DNA of 64,000 nucleotides, taken from the NCBI GenBank assembly GCA_019359075.1, contig JAHHIB010000025.1, forward strand, positions 1-64,000, read 5' to 3'. The notes under the pieces are model-generated. The model saw only the letters and a list, made by a program, of their open reading frames with translations. It did no database searches and was not told where the DNA came from. This document shows positions 27,901 through 37,377 of this stretch, one piece after another. The stretch's first letter is position 1; each line of letters begins with the position of its first letter. A program made the position numbers and the translations under genes. This DNA comes from Kalymmatonema hyalinum WJT4-NPBG1 (GTDB taxonomy: Bacteria > Cyanobacteriota > Cyanobacteriia > Cyanobacteriales > Nostocaceae).

Positions 27901-28245
27901 ATGCTGGATGAAGCACCTGTAGATCCCTTTCTAGCCCAGCTATGTGAAGGATACACCGAGGCGGAAGTAGCCGAAATAAAGCAGTATATGGCTGAGTGGG
28001 ATGCCTCTACCTATATCAGTGTGGCTCAGAGTATTTTAGACCATGCTTCAAGAAAAGAATTTGAGCCATTGAAATATCTGCGAAAAGCCCATAATTTTAA
28101 TAAAAAAAGAGCAGTAAGAGTTCCGAAAATTGGATATCGTCAGGATGGTTCAGCAGTCTATCGAAAAGGAAATGAATATTTAATTTTACGACCAGATAAT
28201 TTTGGTGTTGAAAAAATAGTCACTTATGGAGTAAATGATGACTAA
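27901..28245 (+). CDS. hypothetical 114-aa protein, first of an overlapping pair
   Basis: Not recognised. N-terminal acidic helices (FLAQLCEGYTEAEVAEIKQY) are followed by a basic linker and GYRQDGSAVYRKGNEYLIL, a beta-rich tail reminiscent of small toxin domains. The ATG overlaps the stop of a 10-codon reading frame (ATG at 27870, TGATG junction). It overlaps the next gene by 8-11 bp, an arrangement common in toxin-antitoxin pairs; that function is inference only. Confidence 0.5.
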   Translation: MLDEAPVDPFLAQLCEGYTEAEVAEIKQYMAEWDASTYISVAQSILDHASRKEFEPLKYLRKAHNFNKKRAVRVPKIGYRQDGSAVYRKGNEYLILRPDNFGVEKIVTYGVNDD

Positions 28246-28669
28246 AGCAACTCTCAATACTCAAAACCCTGAAATCACTAGAAACTATATCACTCATCTG
28301 TTACAGCAGTTAACTGTCGATTATAAAAACACCAAAGAAGAACGAAAAAAATTAGCTTCTCTATCACCCGCTTCTGACGAAGAATTTACTGTTTTAGAGG
28401 AAATCGAACTGTTAACAGTGGATATTCGAGGCTATGCTAGTCAAATTCAGACACGGGGTAGGATTGAAAATGAACAGCAGGCAATTGAGCGCTTGCAAAC
28501 TATGCACGTCTTTGATACTCCAGCTATTGCTCAATTTTACTTTGTAACCGATGAAGACTACAGGCAAATAAAAGCTTATATTAGAATGCTAGATTACATG
28601 CGCTTGCTGATTCTGGAATATTTGCGGTCTTACCAAAGTTCACAACAAGAATGTGCTCAAATTGAATAA
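28238..28669 (+). CDS. hypothetical 143-aa helical protein, second of the pair
   Basis: Not recognised. Predicted largely alpha-helical and charged (QLTVDYKNTKEERKKLASL; EEIELLTVDIRGYASQ). The ATG at 28238 is chosen over the one 3 bp earlier because GGAG then sits 6 bases before it. It overlaps the preceding gene, so the two are translated together and probably act together. Confidence 0.5.
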   Translation: MTKATLNTQNPEITRNYITHLLQQLTVDYKNTKEERKKLASLSPASDEEFTVLEEIELLTVDIRGYASQIQTRGRIENEQQAIERLQTMHVFDTPAIAQFYFVTDEDYRQIKAYIRMLDYMRLLILEYLRSYQSSQQECAQIE

Positions 28670-28845
28670 ATTAAATGCCCTCCCGCTATATTCACTCGCG
28701 TAGCCAATGCGTCTGGCTCGTTTCCCCCTGGATATCTGACATCCCCGTTATCGATAACACCGCCAACACTTTCCTTTATACTTTATTGGAACCAGCTAGG
28801 TGTTAAAACATTCATAAACTAATCATAATTACCTCTGTTTATAGA

Positions 28846-30318
28846 ATGCCGAAAAGAATCTCTCTTGGGTTCCTGCTGCTATTTTTAGGCACCCAGGTAG
28901 GTATTACTACCCTAAAACCAGTTCAAGCACAAACACCAGCTGTACCAACAGAAACCACCACAAAATCAATTTGTCCCGCCCAACTGGGAGCATCTGTAGA
29001 TGCTGTGATCAATCGTCCTCAATTCAATCGGGCGCGTTGGGGCATTTTAGTACAACCTTTGTCTTCTACGCAAACTCTTTACAGTCGGGATGCCCAAAAA
29101 TACTTTACCCCAGCTTCCACAACTAAACTGCTGACAACAGCTGCTGCACTACAGCAACTTGGTACAAATTTTCGCATTCGCACCTCTGTGTATCATGGTG
29201 GTGACGGTGTTTTGCGTGTTGTGGGTAGGGGAGATCCGAGTTTGACTGATGCACAATTGGCAGCTTTAGCAAAGCAGTTGAAACAAAGAGGTATTCAGAG
29301 AGTAAATCAGTTGATTGCTGATGATACTTACATTAAAGGAGATATTGTTCACCCCTCTTGGCAATGGGAGGATATACAGTCAGACTATGGCGCACCTATC
29401 AACAGCCTCATTTTAAATCAAAATGTTTCTAGTATAAGACTTCTGCCGCAAACTGTGGGTCAACCTCTCAAAGTTATCTGGACTGATATCAATGAGGATA
29501 GACAGTGGCAAGTTATTAATCAGTCGGTAACAACAGCAGAAAACCAACCAACATTCACTAATGTTACCCGTGATTTGAAAGGACAAACTTTACGAATCCA
29601 AGGGCAATTGGCTGTCAATTCTGAACCTGCGTTAGTCAGTTTACCTGTTCTTGCTCCTGCTGAATATTTCTTACGTCGTTTTCGTAGTACTTTGATAGCA
29701 GAAAAAATCCCCGTTCTACAAATGTTTGTGTCACCTACTGGTGTCAAGAATGAAGAAGAATTAGCTAATGTGGAATCTCCTCCACTATCCGAACTTGTCG
29801 CACTGACAAATATCAACAGTAATAATCTCTTTGCTGAGTCGTTGTTAAGGGCATTAGCTATTAAAAAACCACCAGTTGAAAATCAAACTTCTGCTGATGC
29901 GGGTTTGGAAGTGATGAAGGCGACGTTAACTCAAATGGGAGTTGATCCAGCAGGTTACTCTTTGGTAGATGGTTCGGGGTTATCTCGTAAAGACTTAATC
30001 AGTCCAGAGGCTTTGGTACAAACTTTGCAAGCAATGGCAAAATCACCAGCAGCATTGGTGTATAGAGCATCTTTACCTGTGGCGGGTAGAAGCGGAACTC
30101 TGAAAAGTCGCTTTCAAAACACACCTGCTGAAGGTATTGTACAAGCGAAAACTGGCACGATGAGCGGTGTTGTTTCCTTGGCTGGATATGTGAATGCTCC
30201 TAGGTACGGTCCAGTCGTTTTTAGTATTATGGTAAATCAAAGTGAACAGCCTGCAAGGGTTGTGCGGCAGGGAATGGATGAAATTGTGGTGTTATTAGCT
30301 GAACTACAAAATTGTTAA
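28846..30318 (+). CDS. dacB: D-alanyl-D-alanine carboxypeptidase/endopeptidase (PBP4 type)
   Basis: Peptidase S13 protein of 490 aa with an N-terminal signal peptide (SLGFLLLFLGTQVGITTL), acting on peptidoglycan in the periplasm. The three penicillin-binding motifs are present in order: S91-T-T-K94 (PASTTK), S325-N-N (TNINSNN) and K435-T-G (AKTGTM). The long insert between the first two is typical of the class. It ends 15 bp inside the convergent Uma2 remnant. Confidence 0.93.
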   Translation: MPKRISLGFLLLFLGTQVGITTLKPVQAQTPAVPTETTTKSICPAQLGASVDAVINRPQFNRARWGILVQPLSSTQTLYSRDAQKYFTPASTTKLLTTAAALQQLGTNFRIRTSVYHGGDGVLRVVGRGDPSLTDAQLAALAKQLKQRGIQRVNQLIADDTYIKGDIVHPSWQWEDIQSDYGAPINSLILNQNVSSIRLLPQTVGQPLKVIWTDINEDRQWQVINQSVTTAENQPTFTNVTRDLKGQTLRIQGQLAVNSEPALVSLPVLAPAEYFLRRFRSTLIAEKIPVLQMFVSPTGVKNEEELANVESPPLSELVALTNINSNNLFAESLLRALAIKKPPVENQTSADAGLEVMKATLTQMGVDPAGYSLVDGSGLSRKDLISPEALVQTLQAMAKSPAALVYRASLPVAGRSGTLKSRFQNTPAEGIVQAKTGTMSGVVSLAGYVNAPRYGPVVFSIMVNQSEQPARVVRQGMDEIVVLLAELQNC

Positions 30319-30588
30319 ATCACTGAGGCAAATCGCCAAAGCGATCGCCCCTTGGGCGGGCACTCTGTGCCATCGCTGGCGTTCTGCCTCTAATTCTTGT
30401 TGTGCTTGTTCAGCGCGTTGCTTTTCTTGTTCTAACTGCTCGTTCACCTCAGCGTAAGAGAAAAATTTGCTACCATCGGGACGATAAATTTGCAACTCCT
30501 CACCCGACATATCAAATTTGATACTCAACCGAGGACTCACCCAGTTCGCTATCTCTCCAATCGCATCTAATCCATCGTCATTAATCAC
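30304..30588 (-). pseudogene. C-terminal piece of a Uma2 endonuclease gene
   Basis: Translation reads IANWVSPRLSIKFDMSGEEL and QIYRPDGSKFFSYAEVNEQL, then a coiled coil (QEKQRAEQAQQELEAERQR), the normal tail of Uma2 proteins. The nuclease core is missing. The last residues are encoded by a palindromic repeat (GGGCACTCTGTGCC with a GCGATCGC octamer), which has replaced the original 3' end. The GTG start shares one base with the stop of the FHA gene. Confidence 0.6.
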
Positions 30589-31409
30589 TATTTTTTCAAT
30601 AATTCCCTAAAAGAGCGCAAACTGTAATTCAAGACTTTACCCGTATTAAATAGTTGATATCCAGCAAATAATAAAGCAGAAGATACAAGAATCGCAAAAA
30701 GATTAACTGACGCGAAGACATTGCCAGTAAACACCATGAATGCGATTCCCAGCCCTATCAAAACCCATCCTATATTACGATTTAAATGCCGTTGGCTTAA
30801 GACGATAACCCCTGTAACACATAACAGCACACTAGGGACACGTACAAACAAACCAATTTGAGTATTCGCAGATATGATCACAATTCCTACAATCATCAAC
30901 AGTAAGCCGACAAACTTGCTAAAACGATCCACTTGGGGTTGTTTCTTGTTCTCAACAACCTGAGGCTGCACAATTTCAGGTTGCACAATTTTAGCCTGAA
31001 TGACTGTAGCTGGATGAATCGGTGTGGAATGAGAGGTAGAAACAAAATTTTGTTTATGTTGAAATATAAAAGTTACCTTTTCTTCCTGACCTAGACCGAT
31101 TTTATCTCCTATGTTAAGGGGATAGCGCTGTTTTGGTTCTAGCTTGATATTATTGAGAAAGGTTCCGTTGGCGCTTTCCACATCAATAATATAGTAAGTG
31201 CTTTCTTCTACCTCAATCTCTGCATGCAGCCGAGAAACAATATCGGCATTTGGCAAAGCTAAAACATTGATGTCCGGGGCAATTTGGTCATTTGGCTTAC
31301 CAATGCGAATGACAGCGAGGTTGGGTGGCAACTCAAAAGAGGTGTTAGTTTGGACATGAAAAAGCTCTAAAGTTAGCCCTGTTGTCTGTAATGTGCTGAG
31401 GTTTTGCAT
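30588..31409 (-). CDS. FHA domain protein with C-terminal membrane segments
   Basis: 273 aa. An N-terminal forkhead-associated domain (about residues 20-110) shows RIGK, SRLHAEI and SANGTFLNN, the phosphothreonine-binding signature. A linker rich in Gln/Val/Pro follows, then about four hydrophobic segments (GLLLMIVGIVIISA; VPSVLLCVTGVIVLS; IGWVLIGLGIAFMVF; LFAILVSSALLFAGY). It probably anchors a phosphopeptide-reading domain at a membrane. Partner kinases are not nearby. Confidence 0.8.
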   Translation of the reverse strand: MQNLSTLQTTGLTLELFHVQTNTSFELPPNLAVIRIGKPNDQIAPDINVLALPNADIVSRLHAEIEVEESTYYIIDVESANGTFLNNIKLEPKQRYPLNIGDKIGLGQEEKVTFIFQHKQNFVSTSHSTPIHPATVIQAKIVQPEIVQPQVVENKKQPQVDRFSKFVGLLLMIVGIVIISANTQIGLFVRVPSVLLCVTGVIVLSQRHLNRNIGWVLIGLGIAFMVFTGNVFASVNLFAILVSSALLFAGYQLFNTGKVLNYSLRSFRELLKK

Positions 31410-31527
31410 GTGTTGCTTTCAAGGAGCAATTTTTCAATTTATCTAAATTGTCTTGTCTTGTGGCAAAAATGCTTCAGTGTTCAACCGTCTTTTCATTGTC
31501 TAAAATTTTACTTTTCTAATTTTATCT

Positions 31528-32120
31528 CTAAAATTGTTCCAAACAGAATTTGAGATTTGATAGTTCTGTATTCTTATCCTCATTGCTCTCAATATTGGCT
31601 AGTTCATAAATATCTACAAAGGAAAGTTGAAAATCTATTGAGGAAAATGGCAACACTGCATCAAAAGATTCATACTCAGTTAGTGTCCAATTTCCTTGTA
31701 CATTTTTGGTAAATTGCTCTATATAACAACTATCTTGGTCAATCACAATATATTCTTGAAATTCTAGAATTGACCGATAAAAGCGAAATTTATCTGCTTC
31801 TTTATGGTTATGATCTAATTTTGACGAAACATGAATAATAACTGAGGGATTCATGACTGTGGTAGTATCAGTTCCCTCATAGATTGGTTCTCCCTGAATA
31901 ACCATCACATCTGGATAAGTGTATAGGTTATATCGCGGGATCCACAAGCGTATATCGTTGATAAAGACTCGATAGTTCTGTCCTCTCAGAGCAAATTTCA
32001 AGAAAGCATAAATATTACCTGCAATTTGATTATGATTAGTTGTACTCCCCTTCATGGGCAATATTTCTCCGTTGTGATATTTTCACTTTTGTAGTCACGT
32101 TTTTCCGTCTGTGATGGCAT
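31528..32120 (-). pseudogene. Uma2 family endonuclease gene, frameshifted and active-site altered
   Basis: The Uma2 core (GSTTNHNQIAGNIYAF, YPDVMVIQGEP, KFRFYRSILEFQEYIVID) is open from about 32060. A plausible start lies at 32120 (MPSQTEKRDYKSE) in another frame; the Uma2 words YHNGEILPMKG follow only after a shift near 32085. In the core, the expected catalytic Glu of E-V-L-S-x-S is replaced (IHVSSK). Frameshift and loss of the PD-(D/E)xK Glu both suggest inactivation. A shorter product from 32061 is possible. Confidence 0.65.
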
Positions 32121-32269
32121 CTCATCCTGATTTCACCAAAAAATCCTGAATTTAGAATTCAGAATTCAATAAGTGAGGGCGTATGCCACCAAAACTCATC
32201 GGCTAGTCGTACAAAATACAGACGCGCCCTCATTCTGACTCCTTCGTCAATGAGTACTTTGTTGGTCAC

Positions 32270-33478
32270 TTAAGCTATACTGCCACGCTTTCTGGCTTCC
32301 TTGTAAGAAGTTCCTACATTTTTGATGCCAGCTTTAATCATTTGTCGTTCGAGGAGGGCAAAGAACCGCGCCTTATCGCCACCACGTACGACTGCTTGAT
32401 TGTGCGCTTCGGCGATCGCCACTGGATAGCCATATCCTTTCTGCACTTGTCCTAGCATGAGTCCCAGTGCAGAGTCTAACATAGCTGTGTTCTCCACTAC
32501 CCATGATGGTACTTCTATCCGGGCGATTTCGGTTCCCACATGCACGTAACAAAAGTAAATTTGTTGGTCTTCGTACAGTTCAAGAATGCGAACGTTACTG
32601 CGCCATAAGCAACCACGTTGTCCTGGTTTGAGTTGAGTGGACAAAAGAGTTGTATCTCGTAACGGTTCAAAAACCTTGCAAGGGACTTTTTCTAATTGAT
32701 TCGGGCAAAAGCTGGCACAATCTGGTACTGTGTGGGGACAAGCTAAAAGACGCAAAAAGTTCATCCCTTCAACGTTGCGCGAAGCACTCACATAGCCCAT
32801 GAAAGGAATTTGAGCTTCCCGCAACTTCCGCCAAGCTTCTAGGATAGGCGGTAAAATGTGAGCGCGTGCATCTAAGGGTAATTGCTCTAAAAACCAGTAA
32901 ATCAAAGAACCATCCACCATTGCTAGCGTAGGAACTTGTTTTGTCTCCTTGTCTTCTTGTCCCCCTTGTCCCTCTTTTACGCCACAAGCCAGTTCTGCTA
33001 GCACAGTTGCTTCGCTGACTGTACGGCGGAAACTCATCCATTCTTCGGTACGAATACCCCACTGACGAGAAAGATATAAATCTTCTGTGCGATAAAATAT
33101 CTCCGGCAAACTATCTAGAAGCGGGTAACGATTTTGTCCGTAGTGTAAGACAACTCTACCCATGTTGAGAAGATAGCAGTAAGCAATTTCATGGTGACTG
33201 GGGGATATTTGGGAACCATCGGTAGCAATGACGGTATGAATTTTCGGGGGAACTGGGAGATCAATGCAGGTGTTGAGTGGTTCTATGGGGGTTGCATTGG
33301 CAAACAAGATGCGATCGCGCCATTTTTCCTGTCGCTGTACTAACTCTTCCTGACACTCTAAAGCGTTTTGAAAATGTTTTTGAGCCAATTCTAAACGCTG
33401 GCGACTAGCAACCGCCTCTTGCGTCAGATGTTGACTCAAACCCTGCATTTGTCCGGTGATTTTAGTAAGGTCAAGCAT
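32270..33478 (-). CDS. nurA: NurA domain-containing nuclease
   Basis: 402-aa protein with the NurA 5'-3' nuclease layout. The first metal-site motif VIATDGSQI lies near residue 90, a second acidic site TLAMVDGSLIYW is in the middle, and EVPSWV and the C-terminal YPVAIAEAHNQAVV segment follow. NurA works with HerA-type helicases in double-strand break end processing in archaea; cyanobacterial versions are often, as here, without herA beside them. The N-terminal coiled coil (residues 15-60) is long. Confidence 0.82.
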   Translation of the reverse strand: MLDLTKITGQMQGLSQHLTQEAVASRQRLELAQKHFQNALECQEELVQRQEKWRDRILFANATPIEPLNTCIDLPVPPKIHTVIATDGSQISPSHHEIAYCYLLNMGRVVLHYGQNRYPLLDSLPEIFYRTEDLYLSRQWGIRTEEWMSFRRTVSEATVLAELACGVKEGQGGQEDKETKQVPTLAMVDGSLIYWFLEQLPLDARAHILPPILEAWRKLREAQIPFMGYVSASRNVEGMNFLRLLACPHTVPDCASFCPNQLEKVPCKVFEPLRDTTLLSTQLKPGQRGCLWRSNVRILELYEDQQIYFCYVHVGTEIARIEVPSWVVENTAMLDSALGLMLGQVQKGYGYPVAIAEAHNQAVVRGGDKARFFALLERQMIKAGIKNVGTSYKEARKRGSIA

Positions 33479-33556
33479 AATCGTAAGTCCTGAGTTTTGA
33501 GCCTGAGTCTTGAGTGTTCAAATAAAGGTACTCACCACTCATGACTCAGAACTATC

Positions 33557-34342
33557 TTAAAGCCACTCAGAGAAATCTTGAGCAAACTGAGTGAGTGGTA
33601 ACAACTCAAGTTGTGGGTCATTTTGGGCAGTTACTTTGTCAGTTGGGGTATTGTAACCCCAGTCTGCAAGGAAAAGTTTCACTCCTTCAAGATCTGGTTG
33701 CTGTTGGACAAGCTGTAATGTTTTCAGCCGATCTTCTACAAACCATAAACTGTCTGGTGAGGTATTTGCCGCCTGAATTAATTCTCGCAGAATTTCGTGT
33801 TTCGGACGCTTCACCTCTTTGCCAAAAATGGCTTCTCGTGGTATGTCTAACCCTCCTTGTTTCAATAGCTGCTGTGCGAAACGTCCTTCTTTTGTGGTAA
33901 TGATATATAGATGAACTGTGCTCGTAGCGGTTGCTTTGAGTTTCTCCACCACACCTGCATAAAACTTATGCAAACTCAGCCAACCGTTTAAATCTGTACT
34001 AATCCATTCATCCCGTATCTTGTCTAGTTTACTGCCAATTTCTGCTCCTTTGAGATTGTCTGTTAACAAAATTTGTTGGGCAATTTTTGCCCATTCTTGA
34101 AGAATTTTTTCTTCAGGAATTCCTTCTACCAATGCTTTGACTAAAACGGGCATTTCCCAACCAGTTTCAATCACAGGTCTGAGTTGATAGAACTTAGAGG
34201 CTAAATCATTTCGTGGTGTATCTTGCTGTGGCAACCAAACTTTACAATAAGTACGCCAAGCTACTTCAAAATATTCAATCAATCCGTCGCAAATCACACC
34301 ATCAAAGTCCAAAGCGAGAATTGTGGGAGTCATTGCCGTCAT
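33557..34342 (-). CDS. HAD superfamily hydrolase
   Basis: 261 aa. HAD motif I appears as LALDFDGVICDG with both aspartates, motif II as YIITTKEGRF, Lys in GKEVKRPKH, and the acidic motif IV as LWFVEDRLKTL. The cap region between motifs I and II is helical. Likely a small-molecule phosphatase, substrate unknown. Start codon: two in-frame ATGs four codons apart. Divergent from the PEP-CTERM gene at 34655. Confidence 0.8.
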   Translation of the reverse strand: MTAMTPTILALDFDGVICDGLIEYFEVAWRTYCKVWLPQQDTPRNDLASKFYQLRPVIETGWEMPVLVKALVEGIPEEKILQEWAKIAQQILLTDNLKGAEIGSKLDKIRDEWISTDLNGWLSLHKFYAGVVEKLKATATSTVHLYIITTKEGRFAQQLLKQGGLDIPREAIFGKEVKRPKHEILRELIQAANTSPDSLWFVEDRLKTLQLVQQQPDLEGVKLFLADWGYNTPTDKVTAQNDPQLELLPLTQFAQDFSEWL

Positions 34343-34654
34343 TGTTTTGAGGTTAATTAACTTTCAATAAGGCTGCTGTTGACAGCTTACCTGACAAATT
34401 CAACTTATGCAGTAGTTATGCCAACGGTTCGCTAATGTGCCACATGACCTACTGTACCTATGACCCACGAAACTTTACTGAGACTGCTAGAATAGTGGCT
34501 ATTAAGCACATATACTATTAAGTTCAATTTCTCAAGCAAAGTTTACTAAAAATTTACGTATATTTATCAAGCCTTTAAGTATACCTCTAAGGTTAAGAAT
34601 GAATTGGCATTGTAGATACCAATATAGTGATCCAAGTTTGAGCAAGTCATATTT
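34343..34654. other. intergenic region between divergent genes
   Basis: AT-rich, with promoters of both flanking genes expected. No operator or repeat is identified. Confidence 0.4.
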
Positions 34655-35353
34655 ATGAGAAGAAGATTTTTAAGCGTCTTAACAGCTGCTAGCGCATTAA
34701 CAGGCATTATGGGAATCACTGAAGCTGCTCATGCGGCTACAGTCAGATACACCACAGCATACGACGGCGATTATACAGACATCATTAACGCACCTCTGAG
34801 TATCCAAAAGTTTGACTCGTCTCTTGGCACACTCGATAGTGTGAAGATAGATTTTATCGGCGATATTAAAGGAGATGCAGGGTTTGAAAACAGAAGCCCA
34901 CAAGCATCTACAGTCACAGTAGATCTTTCTGGCGATCTGAAATTGCAACTAGCTGATGGGACATCTGTTGCCGAGTTTACTCCGCGACAGGATTACAGTT
35001 ATGATGTCGCCAAATATGACGGTACGACTGATTTTGGTGGGACTTCTGGGAAAACGGTTGAAGGACTCACGGCTAGTCAGTCTGCTACAAAAACTTACAC
35101 CGACAACACCTTATTGCAGTCTTTTACTGGTTCTGGTGACTTAGATTTATTGTTTTCTGCAACAGCGAAATCAACCGTTTCTGGATCAGGTAACATCGCA
35201 TCTTATGTGACAACATATGCTAAAAGCAATGTCGAAGTTACATATGACTACCAACCGAGGAAGGTAGCGGAACCCTCTGCCATACTTGGGATAGGTGTCA
35301 TGACTGGCGTTGGTTTGTTGGTACAGAAAAACAGAAGTTTGAGCAAAGCCTAG
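34655..35353 (+). CDS. PEP-CTERM-like exported protein
   Basis: 232 aa with a signal peptide (SVLTAASALTGIMGITEAAHA) and a C-terminal sorting tail (AEPSAILGIGVMTGVGLLV, then basic QKNR). The body is beta-rich and Ser/Thr/Asp-rich, similar to choice-of-anchor domains exported with PEP-CTERM tails. Surface or matrix location is expected. The partial resemblance to choice-of-anchor E proteins is from memory. A palindromic repeat lies 54 bp past the stop. Confidence 0.7.
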   Translation: MRRRFLSVLTAASALTGIMGITEAAHAATVRYTTAYDGDYTDIINAPLSIQKFDSSLGTLDSVKIDFIGDIKGDAGFENRSPQASTVTVDLSGDLKLQLADGTSVAEFTPRQDYSYDVAKYDGTTDFGGTSGKTVEGLTASQSATKTYTDNTLLQSFTGSGDLDLLFSATAKSTVSGSGNIASYVTTYAKSNVEVTYDYQPRKVAEPSAILGIGVMTGVGLLVQKNRSLSKA

Positions 35354-35407
35354 CAGGTTTCATGCTACTCGCTTCCTAAACAAGAGAAAATGAGACCACA
35401 AAAACAA

Positions 35408-35438
35408 GATCCCCGACTTCTTAAAGAAGTCGGGGATC
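35408..35438. repeat. perfect palindrome, family C copy 1
   Basis: Two exact 15-bp arms (GATCCCCGACTTCTT and its complement) around one base. The same palindrome with the same flanks (AACAA before, TGAA after) recurs at 54253-54283. Both follow the 3' end of a gene, so it may serve as a terminator. Confidence 0.85.
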
Positions 35439-35460
35439 TGAAGAACTCAATAGCCTAGGA

Positions 35461-35508
35461 CACACCACAGATAATTCATCTGTGTGCATCTGTGTCCATC
35501 TGTGGTTC
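35461..35508. repeat. dispersed palindromic repeat, family A copy 2
   Basis: Contains ATCTGTGTGCATCTGTG and CCATCTGTGG words shared with 6986-7052 and 46192-46259. Lies between convergent genes. Confidence 0.8.
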
Positions 35509-35532
35509 TAAATATCCATTAATCTGCTATAA

Positions 35533-36384
35533 TTAAGCCGACTTACGACTTGGTATAAGAACACCATGCCTAGGACTAAATAGCATAGCTAACAAAAATA
35601 ATCCCGAGACAACTAAAACAATCGCTGGTCCTGAGGGAAAATTGTAAAAATAGCTGAGATACATCCCACAAATACTAGAAAACACCCCAATGAACGCCCC
35701 CAAAATCATCACCCCATGGAGGCGTTTCACTAATAAATAGGCGGTTGCTCCTGGTGTAATCAAAAGTGATAATACCAGAATGACACCTACAGCTTTCATG
35801 CTGGCGACGATTGTCAACGCAATCAGCACCATGAGTCCAAAATTGAGGCGATTGACTGGTAATCCTGCTGCTTTAGCACCTAAAGGGTCAAAAGTGTAAA
35901 ATAGCAGTTCTTTGTATAATAAAAAAACAGTTAACAAAACAACAGCCGCAATAATCGCTGTATCTCTCACTTCTTGAAAGGTAACACCGAGAATATTTCC
36001 GAAAAGGAAGTGATTGAGGTCGATTTTATTGTCTTTTTGAATAACAGTAATGAGAGTGACACCAAGAGCAAAAAATGCCGAAAACACTATCCCCATTGCG
36101 GCGTCTTCTTTAATGGGAGAACGCGTTCTAATCCAGGCGATCGCCATTGTACTGATCACACCAGCAATAAATGCCCCAAAGTAAATATTCGCTCCCAACA
36201 AAAAAGCGATCGCCAGTCCTGGTAAAACCGAGTGACTGATAGCATCACCCAGCAAAGCAAGCCGCTGCACCATTAAGTAGCTACCAACAACCGCACATAA
36301 CAAGCCTACTAAAATGGCAATGACAAGCGACCTCTGCATAAAGCCGTATTGTAAAGGTTCAATCAAAGCTTGCAACATAGTCAT
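35533..36384 (-). CDS. metal ABC transporter permease (Mn/Zn/Fe family)
   Basis: 283-aa ABC-3 family permease with about eight hydrophobic segments. Family markers are GDAISHSVLPGLAIAFLLG and GVILVLSLLITPGATAYLL. It forms the membrane channel for the ATPase encoded 57 bp upstream and the lipoprotein encoded divergently. The operon arrangement matches mntCAB/znuABC systems. Confidence 0.9.
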   Translation of the reverse strand: MTMLQALIEPLQYGFMQRSLVIAILVGLLCAVVGSYLMVQRLALLGDAISHSVLPGLAIAFLLGANIYFGAFIAGVISTMAIAWIRTRSPIKEDAAMGIVFSAFFALGVTLITVIQKDNKIDLNHFLFGNILGVTFQEVRDTAIIAAVVLLTVFLLYKELLFYTFDPLGAKAAGLPVNRLNFGLMVLIALTIVASMKAVGVILVLSLLITPGATAYLLVKRLHGVMILGAFIGVFSSICGMYLSYFYNFPSGPAIVLVVSGLFLLAMLFSPRHGVLIPSRKSA

Positions 36385-36441
36385 TAGTCATTAGTCCTTT
36401 GTCATTAGTAAAATACTTTCAACTTTTGACTTTTGACTTTA

Positions 36442-37185
36442 TCATGCCGCTTCTGTCCAAAACATCACCTTTCCACCATAGGCGCGGGACAAATTTTCTT
36501 CAGTGAGAACCTGCTTTCGGGAACCTGTAGCGATTAACTCTCGATTTAATAAAATCAAGTCGTCAAAGTGGGTGATTGATGCCCCTAAGTCATGGTTGAC
36601 GACTAAGACAATTTTGCCGGCGGCAGTGAGTTCATGGAAAACTTCAAAAATCACCGCTTGGGTTTTCTGATCAATTCCAACAAACGGTTCGTCAAAGCAG
36701 AAAATTTCCGCTTCTTGCGCCAAAGCACGCGCTAAAAAGACCCGTTGCTGTTGTCCTCCTGAAAGTTCTCCAATAGGACGGTTCTGGTATTGACTCATCC
36801 CAACTCGTTCTATTGCACTTTTTGCCACTTGGCGACTCACCACGGAAAATTGACGTAACCATCCGGTTTTCTTTACCCTTCCCATCATCACCACATCCCA
36901 GACTGTAGCAGGGTAAGTCCAGTCTATTTGGCTTCGCTGTGGGACATAGGCAATTTTCTCTAGTTGCTGTGTCAAGGGTTTGCCTTGGTAGTGTACCATC
37001 CCACTGCAAGGAACTAAGCCTAACATTGCCTTAACAAGCGTGCTTTTGCCTGCACCGTTGGGACCAAAAATACCGGTCAGTCGTCCTGGTTTCACAGTGC
37101 AATTGACATCCCTCAAGGCTTCTTGAACACGGTAATGTACCCCTAAATGAGCGATCTGAATCGCTTGTGTAGCATTGGTATCCAT
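36442..37185 (-). CDS. metal ABC transporter ATP-binding protein
   Basis: ABC ATPase of about 247 aa from the ATG at 37185; a longer start at 37287 is possible but adds a stretch unlike the family. Walker A GPNGAGKST, signature LSGGQQQR, Walker B EIFCFDEPFVGID and switch VVNHDLGAS are intact. PATVWDVVMMGR is typical of Mn/Zn importers. Operon with the permease downstream. Confidence 0.9.
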   Translation of the reverse strand: MDTNATQAIQIAHLGVHYRVQEALRDVNCTVKPGRLTGIFGPNGAGKSTLVKAMLGLVPCSGMVHYQGKPLTQQLEKIAYVPQRSQIDWTYPATVWDVVMMGRVKKTGWLRQFSVVSRQVAKSAIERVGMSQYQNRPIGELSGGQQQRVFLARALAQEAEIFCFDEPFVGIDQKTQAVIFEVFHELTAAGKIVLVVNHDLGASITHFDDLILLNRELIATGSRKQVLTEENLSRAYGGKVMFWTEAA

Positions 37186-37377
37186 ATTATTTTGTAGAGA
37201 CGTAGCACGTCTGGTCTCTACAACGGGCATTTCGCCAGCTGTATTCCTGAAAAATGATAATTTCGGATGCAAAGAGATGATTTTCATAACACTGCTTGAA
37301 TACTCCTTTGCTTGAGCTTACTATAAAAATGAAAGAAATATGAGAACATCTATAATTGGAAGTAATAACCAACATAA

